A DNA stretch of 64,000 nucleotides from Variovorax paradoxus. Its GTDB lineage: Bacteria; Pseudomonadota; Gammaproteobacteria; Burkholderiales; Burkholderiaceae_C. The position numbers and the translations under genes are program-made. The stretch is taken from assembly GCF_902712855.1 (NCBI RefSeq), contig NZ_LR743508.1, positions 124,001-188,000 on the forward strand. Direction: 5' to 3'. This document shows positions 8,501 through 15,717 of this stretch, in pieces. The notes under the pieces are model-generated. The model did not search any database. It saw only the letters and a list, made by a program, of their open reading frames with translations, and had not been told where the DNA came from. The stretch's first letter is position 1, and the number at the start of each line of letters is the position of its first letter.

Positions 8501-9736
8501 CATGCGCCCGGCGGTGTCGTAGGCGTAGCGCATGGTGCTTCCGTCCGCGCGCACGTGCGCGACCAGCCGCGACAGGCCGGCCTCGCCCTCGAAGCGGTAG
8601 ACATCGACGCGCTGCAGGCTGTCGGTGACGGTCGTGGTCCTGCCGGTCTCGTCCTCGCCGTATGCGAACCGGAAGCTCAGGCCTTCCTCGCTGGCATGCT
8701 CGATCACGCGGGCACCGGCCTCGGGGCCTTCGTAGCGGTAGGTATGGCGCGGCCCGCCGAGGTGGCGGTGCGCGGTCATCCGGTGCTCGTGCCAGGCGAA
8801 CTCGCGCACGAGCCGGCCGGCGCGGTCGTGCACCGTGGCGAGGTCGCCCGCGGGCGAGTAGCCGTAGCGCACCAGCATCACCGGCTCCTGCGCTTCGCCC
8901 GCGCCGGGCACGCAGGGATCGCTCAGGAGTTCGACGCCGCTCAGGCGCCAGCCGCTGTCGGCATGCCACGGCCCCTGGGCGGGGCGGGCGGCGTGCAGCT
9001 GCCTCAGGTGCAGGCGGAAGCGCCGGCCGACGCCATCCACGATGCCGACCACGCGGCCCCACGCGTCGCGCTCGCAGGCCTGGCGCCTGCCGAAGCGGTC
9101 GACCATGCACTGCTGCAGGTAGGTCGCACCACCTTCGCCCGCGCCTTGCTGCGGCGCCTCGCCGGACACCGGCGCCGGTGCCAGCACCCACCAGGTGCGG
9201 GCCTGTCCATCGGTGGCCAGGATGCAGTGCGGGTCGTCGCGGAACGCCTCGGCGACGTGCCGCAGGCGTGGCTGCGCGGCCCACGCCGCGCCGGCGCCAC
9301 CGCGCAGCAGCCAGATGTCCTCGCTCGGGCTGTAGATCGATCCACCCTCGGGCAGCGGATCGAACGTGATGGCCCGGCCCATGGTGGTGAACAGGACGCA
9401 GGCATCGTCGCGCAGCACGATGCGCATCTCGCCGGGCAGGCTCCAGCCGTGGCCCAGCAGCCCGCACGGCGCGCCGTGCTCGGGGTTGACGTAGCTGCTG
9501 TACTGGCGCTGCCATGCCAGCCGCATCGCACCGGGCAGCGCGAAGTCCAGCTCCGAGGCGCCCATCAGGATCTTGGCGCCCTGCGCGGGACTCACGGGGC
9601 TGCCCACCGTCACGCCGCCCGGGCACTCGGAGCATGCGACGCCGCCCTGGCTGCCGATGAGCACCGTGCGCGAACCGCTGACGATCTTGCTGCCGGACAC
9701 GCTGTCCGTGATGCGCGCTGCTGGCTTGCCGCTCAT
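5534..9736 (-). CDS. PAAR-RHS repeat protein, type VI secretion effector candidate
   Basis: Very large protein of 1400 residues. Residues 1-60 form a PAAR-like tip segment (KPAARITDSVSGSKIVSGS), then an N-terminal RHS cap region (MRLAWQRQYSSYVNPEHG), many YD repeats of the form YDxxGRL that build the RHS cocoon, and the conserved core (YNRHRYYDPALGAYINQDP, ending SDPLGL near residue 1305), where such proteins self-cleave. The remaining 95-residue tail is the variable effector part: it holds a CPDC motif, a hydrophobic stretch VCVYVVFLSLGI, a run of eight prolines and a terminal KNCS. This tail matches no toxin I know. It lies 73 bp after vgrG, so it probably rides on that spike. Confidence 0.92.
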   Translation of the reverse strand: MSGKPAARITDSVSGSKIVSGSRTVLIGSQGGVACSECPGGVTVGSPVSPAQGAKILMGASELDFALPGAMRLAWQRQYSSYVNPEHGAPCGLLGHGWSLPGEMRIVLRDDACVLFTTMGRAITFDPLPEGGSIYSPSEDIWLLRGGAGAAWAAQPRLRHVAEAFRDDPHCILATDGQARTWWVLAPAPVSGEAPQQGAGEGGATYLQQCMVDRFGRRQACERDAWGRVVGIVDGVGRRFRLHLRQLHAARPAQGPWHADSGWRLSGVELLSDPCVPGAGEAQEPVMLVRYGYSPAGDLATVHDRAGRLVREFAWHEHRMTAHRHLGGPRHTYRYEGPEAGARVIEHASEEGLSFRFAYGEDETGRTTTVTDSLQRVDVYRFEGEAGLSRLVAHVRADGSTMRYAYDTAGRMVEAVDPLGRTTRLRYDGEGRLLGSHDADGTHGSQAHDPDTGDLLSITDAAGAVTRFAYDAWGRRTQVVQPDGSVQCDEYPSPEEEPLVCDLPTARTDARGGVVRFAWSPAGQLLRHTDCSGRTSEYGYDRWGRRIRHTDALGCSVRYDHDFAGGLRTVHRADGSTVRYATDAAGRITQVQPSEQQAGHTVGFAYDLWGRVTRRWQGGHDVQYEYDAAGRLVCLRNENGAQAHFTWDAMNRQVGEEGFDGRQQAFRYDAGGQLVEVVDGTGTDRLCTRYGWDAMGRLDEIHVPATEHAASRIERLQWNAASQLVAARSYLAGPDGQPRLHTEALTERDALGRPVAETQRLYKSAETVAKRSGLAPPMPQEPAIEFEHTISHRLDALGHRESSALQDLGTVDYLLYGAGHLHGLLHDGHNLLDIERDALHRELLRQHTTPDGRVLQTQRAWNVLGRLDSLSIEGAVLPDDTTGGAPPLPLTGSLARRFYRYDDLGQLEAIEADGHDARYRYDAHGRLVAAQAAGRWRHWLFDPAGNRLPSAEADPRPLPQGEDADAWTTRVRGQWQVQGFDVLGQRQAPQADSASAGVPRWPDNRVGHGDDAAYRYDGRGNRVEATGPDGRQLALHYDGANRLVEARMKDRARTVVSRYSYDARGRRLCKTVAEQVHGQGEVLKARVYQGWDGDRLVHTEHRKPGRDRQVTHTVYEPGGFVPLVRLSTQGAAPPQGLAALIANAGDPQLSQGLRDTLEALPPAMRQQLEAGVQAWADEGMAPDALLPAGSPPAPSRPVAVHHYHCDPMGTPQALTDEAGQLVWMASYDPWGQVAQEYNPYGLDQPIRLPGQHLDAETGLHYNRHRYYDPALGAYINQDPIGFRGGLNGFAYARQDPLQLSDPLGLYADAAHAGTPLFDAPPGAGLPDMGSELERPAPGSAKNCPDCTQVAGRVSDYATVCVYVVFLSLGIKLPPRPPPPPPPPISVQEQSLKGRGGKNCS

Positions 9737-9808
9737 GTGGCTTTCACTCCCGCTGGTTGAATTGATGTGTGGGGTTCGACGTGTGTTCGCAGGCTGGCCG
9801 CCGGGCCG

Positions 9809-11965
9809 CTAGCAGTTGAGCTTGTCCAGCGGCGACAGGATCTCGATCTGGCCCGCGGTGATTCGGATCGTGCTGGAGCCGCAGCTCAGCGTGATCTCCT
9901 CGTCGGCCGAGATGGCGAGCTTCCTGCCGTGCACCGTGAGGGTGTCGCCGACCCTCAGCGTGTCGTTCTTCCCGATGTCCGTCTCGCGCACCTGGCCGAC
10001 CTGCACCGTCTGCTTCTCGCCGACGTTGAGGTCCTGCGTCTTGCCCACGTTGGTCATCATGCTCACGCCGATGTTCTCCATGTAGGACACGCCGATGGAA
10101 ATGACCTTGAACACGCCGACGTTCTGCGTGTAGCCGATGCCCACCGTCTGCATCTTGAACCTGCCGATGGAGATGGTCTCGTTCAGGTCCACCCGCTCCT
10201 TGCGGTTCTGGTGGATGGTGATCGTCTCATCGAGGTCGACCTCCTCGGTGCGCCAGCCGTGCACGTCGATCTTCTCGTTGCGGTCCACCACCTCCGTGCG
10301 GTCCCGGTGCACGGTGTTGAACTCGTCGCGGTCGATGGTCTTTCGCCGGTCGTTGCCGACCCACTTGTCCTCGTCGTGCTCGACCTCGGTGAGCTGGTCC
10401 TTCTGGGCGTGCAGCCACAGCTGCTCCTGGCCGGCCTTGTCCTCGAAGCGCAGCGCGTTGGCGGTGCCGGGCGAGTCCCTCAGGCCGTCGCCGGGCGTGC
10501 CGCCCTGCGACGAGCGCGTGAGGATGCCCGACTGCGTCTTGTGCGCCGGCAGCTCCCAGGGCGGCATCTGCGCCGCGTTGTAGACCCGCCCTGTCACGAT
10601 GGGATGGTCGGGGTCGCCGTTGAGAAAATCGACGATCACTTCCTGGCCGATGCGCGGCACGTGCATGGTGCCGTAGTTGCTGCCGGCCCAGGTCTGCGAC
10701 ACGCGGATCCAGCACGAGGAGTGCTCGTCCATCTTGCCGTAGCGGTCCCAGTGGAACTGCACCTTGATGCGGCCGTACTCGTCGGTGTAGATCTCCTCGC
10801 CCGCAGGGCCGACGACCACCGCGGTCTGCGGGCCGGTGGTACGCGGCTTGGGCGTCACCCGCGCCGCGCGATAGCTCGCTTTCTCCGGCAGGACCTCGAA
10901 GGTCTGCCGGTAGCTCGTGCCGCTGGTGCCCTCGGCATAGTCGGCATCGGCCGCGCCGACCTGCCGCAATGCGTTCTCCTGAAAATCGAAGGTCACGGCC
11001 TCGATCAGGAAGCGCCCGTTCTCCTGCGACCTCGGGTGCCGCGCCAGCTCGAAGGTGTGGCCCGGCGCCATGTGCCGCAACGGGCCGTGCCCGGTGATGA
11101 GCTCCCGCCGCGCGCCCTGCTGCTCGATGCGCACGCGCGCGTAGTTCTCGCCGTCGCCCAGTTCGGTGTATCCGCCCGGCCATTCGTAGAGTTCGTAGTC
11201 GTCGCGCTCGTGGCCCGCGCGCTGCTGCCGCGCGGTGTCGATCTCGGCGTTGGGCTTCGTGAAGTCGTAGTCGTTCGCGGCGAACAGGCCCGAGGCCACG
11301 TCTTCGCGGTGCTGCCAAGTGTCGATGAAGTCCTGCTCGAGCACCTGCGCAGCCAGCACGCCCGCGTGGTAGGGGATCTTGCCGGGGCCGTTGGGCAATG
11401 CGGTGTGCGAGGCCGGGCCGTCGCACAGCACGAGCTTGTGGCTGCCCTGCGCATGCTCGAAGTGGTAGTACAGGCCTTCCTGTTCCATGAGCCGGCTCGC
11501 GAAGCCGAAGTCGGTCTCGTCGTACTGCACGCAGTAGTCCCATGTGCGGTAGCTGCCGCTGAACCGGTCCTCGATGGAGAAGCCATAGCGGCCCAGCACG
11601 TCGTGCAGCATCTGCGGCGCGGTCATGGACTGGAAGATTTTGAAGTCCGAACGGCGCGTCGCATACCAGAGCCAAGGCCGCAACTCGGCCTCGTAGATGT
11701 GCATGTCGCCATCGTCCTTGCCGATGTAGGTGAAGCGGGTGGCCTGTCCGCTCAGGAAGCGCTTGCCCGCGCCGCCGAGTTCCGTGGACAGGTTCACCTC
11801 GATGCTCATGTCCTTGCCGAGCACGCTTTTGGCCGCGATGCCCGCCGAGTCGCTGATCAGGCGGACCCTGTATTCGAAGAGTGTGGAGATCCGCTCCTGG
11901 CCTGTCATGGAACGAAATTTCAGGCGCTCGCCCAGCTCGGTGTGGGCGATGAAGCTGCGAGTCAT
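9809..11965 (-). CDS. vgrG: Type VI secretion tip protein VgrG (TssI)
   Basis: Trimeric spike protein of 718 residues. The N-terminal part corresponds to the phage gp27-like hub (TRSFIAHTELGERLKFRSMT, then YDETDFGFASRLMEQEGLYY), the middle to the gp5 OB-fold (EEIYTDEYGRIKVQFHWDRYG, followed by RVSQTWAG and IGQEVIVDFLNGDPDHP) and the C terminus to a long beta-helix of short repeats (NVGVFKVISIGVSYMENIGV) ending in ITAGQIEILSPLDKLNC. No separate catalytic extension is seen. The start at 11965 has a GGGAGA ribosome site; the longer frame to 12049 adds a non-conserved basic tail. No other T6SS structural genes are in the window, so this is an orphan vgrG island with the RHS cargo. Confidence 0.95.
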   Translation of the reverse strand: MTRSFIAHTELGERLKFRSMTGQERISTLFEYRVRLISDSAGIAAKSVLGKDMSIEVNLSTELGGAGKRFLSGQATRFTYIGKDDGDMHIYEAELRPWLWYATRRSDFKIFQSMTAPQMLHDVLGRYGFSIEDRFSGSYRTWDYCVQYDETDFGFASRLMEQEGLYYHFEHAQGSHKLVLCDGPASHTALPNGPGKIPYHAGVLAAQVLEQDFIDTWQHREDVASGLFAANDYDFTKPNAEIDTARQQRAGHERDDYELYEWPGGYTELGDGENYARVRIEQQGARRELITGHGPLRHMAPGHTFELARHPRSQENGRFLIEAVTFDFQENALRQVGAADADYAEGTSGTSYRQTFEVLPEKASYRAARVTPKPRTTGPQTAVVVGPAGEEIYTDEYGRIKVQFHWDRYGKMDEHSSCWIRVSQTWAGSNYGTMHVPRIGQEVIVDFLNGDPDHPIVTGRVYNAAQMPPWELPAHKTQSGILTRSSQGGTPGDGLRDSPGTANALRFEDKAGQEQLWLHAQKDQLTEVEHDEDKWVGNDRRKTIDRDEFNTVHRDRTEVVDRNEKIDVHGWRTEEVDLDETITIHQNRKERVDLNETISIGRFKMQTVGIGYTQNVGVFKVISIGVSYMENIGVSMMTNVGKTQDLNVGEKQTVQVGQVRETDIGKNDTLRVGDTLTVHGRKLAISADEEITLSCGSSTIRITAGQIEILSPLDKLNC

Positions 11966-12170
11966 TGTCTTGGGTCTCCCGTGGGCCCGGTGCGGGCCAC
12001 ATCCAAGTGTTTGATGAGCCCTTTTAATCGGCGTTGCGCCTCGCGACAAGCTTCAACCGACACGGGCGGCCGGGAATATCGGAAGCAAGTACTACAGCCA
12101 TCGCCGATGCAGCGAGGCCTTTGTGACTACGCGCCGCGCGATGCGGCTCGGCCTCTGCGCGGCCGTTCTT

Positions 12171-13046
12171 TCAGCGGCAGCCTGCCTCGTAGCCGACGAC
12201 ACCAGGGAGATCGTTCTCGCCGGCCGTCACCACCGACAGCGTGCCCGCAGGACCGCTGTAGCCGAAGCGGCAGTAAGCCAGGCCGGTGCCGGAACACGAC
12301 TCGGCCTCCACGATGCCGCGCCGGATGAACGCCCCCTGCCGCCATTCGCCGTCCGCCCTGGCACGCACCGGCTTCCAGCCCTTCGCAGCCAGCGCCTTGC
12401 GCGCCTTGTCGATCGGCATGCCGTAGAGGTTCGGCAGCTTCGCGCGGCCCTGGCAGACCGCGTCTTCGTCGGCCATCCTGCCGAGGTGCAAGGCACCGTC
12501 GGCGTCCACGCGCAGATCGCCGACCGGCGAGCCGATGATGTCGCCGTCCCACACGCGCACCGCACCGTCCGCGAGCGCCGTGAGATGGCCGATGGCCGCG
12601 TCCTCCGGCGACTTGCCGTAGGCCAGCGCCACCAGCCTGTCGCCGTCGAACACCCCCACGTTGCCTTGCGTGATGTTGCAGGTGCCGCTGGTGGCCGGCT
12701 CCATCCGGCCCGCGAAGGCGACGGCGCGATACGCGCCCAGCGGCAGGTCCGACGTCACTGCCCAACCTTGGGCCGCGACCTGCCGGGCGGCTGCAGACTT
12801 CGGCTGGATGACGCGCCAGGGGCAGCCGTCGCGCTCGCTCGCGCTGCCACCGGCCCTGGGCAGGGCGGCAAGCGCCCTCATGCGGATGTCCTTGAGGTCC
12901 GACTGCACGCGCATCGGCGCAGCGCTCGCCGAAGGACTCGGCTGCGCGGCCGCGGGCAGCGCCATCGAGGCGCCCAGCATGCACGCGAGGGCAACGCCCG
13001 ATGCGGCGTGCGATGCGAGGAGGTTCGGAGCGAGGCGTTGCAGCAT
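12171..13046 (-). CDS. Exported hypothetical protein with a PASTA-like segment
   Basis: Protein of 291 residues with a clear signal peptide (LLASHAASGVALACMLGA, ending ALPAAAQ). Near residues 200-225 the pattern LPNLYGMPIDKARKALAAKGW resembles one PASTA unit (small domains in penicillin-binding proteins and kinases that bind peptidoglycan). Several cysteines (CPW, CNIT, CQG, CSG, YCRF, GCR) suggest disulfides in the periplasm. The start at 13046 is the Met that begins the signal peptide. It sits 205 bp upstream of vgrG on the same strand; being periplasmic it could be an immunity or accessory protein of that island, but there is no direct evidence. Confidence 0.75.
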   Translation of the reverse strand: MLQRLAPNLLASHAASGVALACMLGASMALPAAAQPSPSASAAPMRVQSDLKDIRMRALAALPRAGGSASERDGCPWRVIQPKSAAARQVAAQGWAVTSDLPLGAYRAVAFAGRMEPATSGTCNITQGNVGVFDGDRLVALAYGKSPEDAAIGHLTALADGAVRVWDGDIIGSPVGDLRVDADGALHLGRMADEDAVCQGRAKLPNLYGMPIDKARKALAAKGWKPVRARADGEWRQGAFIRRGIVEAESCSGTGLAYCRFGYSGPAGTLSVVTAGENDLPGVVGYEAGCR

Positions 13047-13388
13047 GGGGATGGCGTCGGAAGATGGGTCGGTGCGCGGCCAGGGGCACTGGCGTCGGCC
13101 CTGCAACCGCGGACGTGGCCGGGTGCTTCGGCAAGGCCTGTGCACTGTATCGGATCGATGCATCGCCGAAGTGACAAGCCAGCAGACGTGCGCTTCAGCG
13201 GCCGAACCCGTCCCATCCCACGACACGCCTCGGCAGTGGCCTACAGGCAAGGTCCTGCGCGCGCTTACCTTGGTCCTCACATCGACTGTACGCGCGTCAA
13301 GCCAAGTCACAGCGCCAAGTCATAGCGCGTCGACCCGATGCGAGGAACAACCCTTCACCAACCGGAGCCGCAGCGACCGGCGAACGAC

Positions 13389-13589
13389 ATGACGAACACT
13401 GAAAAGCCCTGGCCATTTCCCGGCGCGGACACACGGCCGACCGAAGCGCAGACGCGCGCCAACGACCTCGAGACGCCCGATGGCGACAGCGAGGAAGTGA
13501 CCGACGAGGCGACCGACGAGGACACCGGGTCCGCGCCGGGAAAGGATCCCAATGCACCAGGCTTCATCAAGCCCGATGCCGATGCCTGA
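13389..13589 (+). CDS. Small acidic hypothetical protein
   Basis: Predicted 66-residue, strongly acidic, Pro- and Asp-rich protein (MTNTEKPWPFPGADTR, then DSEEVTDEATDEDTG, ending PGFIKPDADA). It has no hydrophobic segment and is probably disordered. The Met at 13389 starts the conserved-looking part; a longer frame from 13338 exists. I do not recognise a family. Its composition differs from the Arg/Pro-rich junk frames around it, which supports real coding. Confidence 0.5.
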   Translation: MTNTEKPWPFPGADTRPTEAQTRANDLETPDGDSEEVTDEATDEDTGSAPGKDPNAPGFIKPDADA

Positions 13590-13655
13590 GCCCGCGCGGC
13601 TGCGGCGAACCCGCGGCCGTGCGTTCGATTGTGGGGTCCTGTACCTCGTCTCTCC

Positions 13656-14327
13656 ATGCGCACCCGTCCACTGAATCCGTCGCGGCGCCTGCTCGCATGT
13701 CCCGGGTGGGAAGACGATGGACACGTCCAGTTCGATCATCTGCAGGCGGCGCTGCAACCGCTGGGCTGGACATGCCGGCGCGCCAACCTGCCCGACGCGC
13801 AATGGCCGGCGGCTGCGCGGGCACGGGTCTCGCCGGCCGAGGCACTCGCGCTAGCGACCGCCGACTTCGACGCGCTGAACGCGCAAGAGGCTCCGGGCCC
13901 GTGCGTGAGCGCCGTCCTCGGTTTCAGCTTCGGGGGCTACATCGCCGCGCACCTGACGGGCTTGCGCAACATCGACATGCTGGTGCTGCGCTCCCCTGCC
14001 CTTTACCCCGACGACACCTGGCTGCAGGCCAAGGAGAGCAATGACGTCGAAGCGCTGCGGCGCTTCCGCAAGCGCGTGCACACGCCGGCGCAGGTGGGCG
14101 TGCTGGCGTTCGGCAGCCTGTTCCGCGGGCATGTCTTGCTGGTGTGTTCGGAGAACGACGAAGTGATTCCACCGCCGGTCATCGAGAGCTACCGCCTCGC
14201 GTTCCGGCACGCACGATCGCTGGAGCATGTGATCCTGAAGTCGGCCGACCACCAGCTCAGCGACGCGGCCAGCCAGGACGCCTACCGCTGGGAGGTCGTG
14301 CGATGGCTGATCGACAAGACCCTTTGA
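13656..14327 (+). CDS. Alpha/beta hydrolase family protein
   Basis: Protein of 223 residues. The nucleophile elbow GFSFGGYIA near residue 89 supplies the catalytic Ser; CSENDEVIPP near residue 167 supplies the acid and KSADHQLSD near residue 197 the His, in the right order for an alpha/beta hydrolase. There is no lid-sized insertion or signal peptide, so a small cytosolic esterase-like or dienelactone-hydrolase-like enzyme is likely; the substrate is unknown. The start at 13656 (MRTRPLN) precedes the first strand RRLLACPGWED. A strong hairpin follows the stop. Confidence 0.8.
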   Translation: MRTRPLNPSRRLLACPGWEDDGHVQFDHLQAALQPLGWTCRRANLPDAQWPAAARARVSPAEALALATADFDALNAQEAPGPCVSAVLGFSFGGYIAAHLTGLRNIDMLVLRSPALYPDDTWLQAKESNDVEALRRFRKRVHTPAQVGVLAFGSLFRGHVLLVCSENDEVIPPPVIESYRLAFRHARSLEHVILKSADHQLSDAASQDAYRWEVVRWLIDKTL

Positions 14328-14337
14328 AATCCTTCGT

Positions 14338-14356
14338 CATCGCGCGCAGCGCGATG
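14338..14356 (+). terminator. Hairpin after the alpha/beta hydrolase
   Basis: CATCGCGC at 14338-14345, a three-base loop, and the complementary GCGCGATG at 14349-14356, starting 11 bases after the stop codon. The stem is strong, but no T tract follows, so it may be a rho-dependent end or an mRNA-stabilising hairpin. Confidence 0.35.
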
Positions 14357-14561
14357 CGCGCCGTGCCTGCAAAGACCCAGGACCCACACCCAAGCCCGGT
14401 TCTCGGCGCCATCCATGTCCCATGCGGCTGCACGCAGTTCGACGACGCCGGACCGCTGGCCCTTTCGGCCAAGCGCGAGCGTAGCTGTCCTACGCCTGCG
14501 CCGAACGTGCGGCCGTAGATTGACCCGGCATTCAGTCCAACCACCAAGGAACAGGCAAGTC

Positions 14562-14801
14562 ATGAATCTGGAGCAACGCGTCGAGTTTTGGGAGCACGCC
14601 TTCATCTGCAGGGCACTGCCCGAGGGCGATGGTCGGTACGCGGCCGAACTCGAACATGCCGACGAACCCGTGTCGAGGATCGAGCCGGTGCCCGACGCAC
14701 TCCGCCTGCATGGCACGCCGGGCGAAGCCCTGAGGCACGCAAAACTGCATGCCATGCAGTGGGTTCACGGCCGCACGGGCGACGCGCAGGGCCATTTCTG
14801 A
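14562..14801 (+). CDS. Small hypothetical protein
   Basis: 79 residues, beginning MNLEQRVEFWEHAFICRALP and ending WVHGRTGDAQGHF. It is soluble, His- and Glu-rich, with a predicted beta-rich centre. A good AAGGA ribosome site lies 12 bases before the ATG at 14562; a longer frame from 14415 is Arg/Ser-rich and unlikely. I do not recognise a family. It is followed after 94 bp by another hypothetical gene on the same strand. Confidence 0.6.
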   Translation: MNLEQRVEFWEHAFICRALPEGDGRYAAELEHADEPVSRIEPVPDALRLHGTPGEALRHAKLHAMQWVHGRTGDAQGHF

Positions 14802-14895
14802 AGCTTCGCGACGAACCCTGACGGGGCGCGGTCCGAAGCGCGAGGAGGCGGCACCCATCCGATCCAGTGCCCAGTACAAGCAACCAGGAGCCACG

Positions 14896-15300
14896 ATGCA
14901 AACCTTCAGTCTCGACCCCAGCATGCGCGCCACCATCGGCGGCGCGTTCTATCCGAGCGGTTACTCCATGGTGCTCTTCGCCAAGGAAGCCGATGCATTG
15001 AGCGTGGGCCAGCGCCTGATCGACGGCGGCATGAGCGCCGACGACATCTTCCTCATCCCGCCCAAGGCGATCCTGTCGCAGATCACGCCCACGGTCGCGC
15101 AGGCCGACGACCCGTTGCCTTCGGCGGGCACCGAAGGCGCCACCGTGCGGGCCTACACCAAGCTCGCCATGGAAGGCCACACCGCCCTGCTCGTGAAGAC
15201 GCACGACAGCGAGACGGCCGAACGCATGATGGAGGCGGTGCGCACCGTGCCGTATGCCATGGCTCAGCGTTATCGCACGCTGGTCATCGAAGACCTTTGA
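14896..15300 (+). CDS. Conserved-looking hypothetical protein
   Basis: 134 residues without signal peptide or membrane helix. YSMVLFAKEADALSVGQRLID and DDIFLIPPKAILSQI suggest an alpha/beta ferredoxin-like fold, of the kind seen in small bacterial proteins involved in general stress; TALLVKTHDSETAERMMEAV near the C terminus looks like the second half of such a fold. The start at 14896 has a CAGGAG ribosome site. No function can be assigned. A 7-bp hairpin follows the stop. Confidence 0.7.
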   Translation: MQTFSLDPSMRATIGGAFYPSGYSMVLFAKEADALSVGQRLIDGGMSADDIFLIPPKAILSQITPTVAQADDPLPSAGTEGATVRAYTKLAMEGHTALLVKTHDSETAERMMEAVRTVPYAMAQRYRTLVIEDL

Positions 15301-15318
15301 TGCGCAGGGCGGTACGCA

Positions 15319-15338
15319 GCGGCACGCCATAGTGCCGC
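15319..15338 (+). terminator. Hairpin downstream of the gene ending at 15300
   Basis: GCGGCAC at 15319-15325 and GTGCCGC at 15332-15338 form a perfect 7-bp stem with a six-base loop, 18 bases after the stop. No T tract follows. Probably a transcript end ahead of the peptide synthetase. Confidence 0.35.
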
Positions 15339-15480
15339 GTGCGGGTGACGCCTGCCCACGTGCAGGAAGGGCCGTGTATTCGGGTCCTTGTCGCGTCCTT
15401 CGTCATGTCGGCAGCCCCGGCGGAGAGGCTCGCGGCACGGCGCAAATCCGGGGCACATCGCGCTCGGCATTGTTCAGCTG

Positions 15481-15717
15481 CCGTTCAGGTAACCCATGCA
15501 GACGGTATTGGGTAGTACGTTTTCGCAACGACCATTTCTCGATGTAACTCGCTCGTGCGAGTAGTACGTCCGTCCTAACAAACACCCTAGGATGACGCCA
15601 AACATCGGAGGGCTTGCGCGCACGTCCTCTGTCGACCCAACCCCATTTCTCTGTGTCTGGCAGCATGGAAAACCAATCTGTGTCGATCGCATTCGGTCTG
15701 CGCGCGAGGGCTGGCGC
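15481..15717 (+). promoter_or_regulatory. Upstream region of the peptide synthetase with repeated motifs
   Basis: The stretch 15301-15717 has no supported gene. Within it the 9-mer GTAGTACGT occurs twice, at 15512-15520 and 15561-15569, about five helical turns apart. Between them lies an inverted repeat at 15547-15562 (ACTCGC, four bases, GCGAGT). This arrangement looks like a regulator-binding region for the synthetase gene. No lux box or other named operator is matched. An alternative in-frame start for the synthetase, ATG at 15592, lies inside this stretch. Confidence 0.35.

Noticed and set aside
5492..9760. A 1422-codon open frame on the + strand opposite the RHS gene
   Set aside because: Its translation is a repetitive Arg/Val/Ala-rich product with no family motif; it is the mirror of the YD repeats in high-GC DNA.
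9767..12328. An 853-codon open frame on the + strand opposite vgrG
   Set aside because: Leu/Val/Asp-His-rich low-complexity translation; the minus strand carries unmistakable VgrG motifs.
15547..15562. Dyad read as a lux box in front of the synthetase
   Set aside because: The arms ACTCGC/GCGAGT do not match the ACCTG-N10-CAGGT core of lux boxes, and no luxI or acyl-homoserine-lactone-type luxR is nearby.
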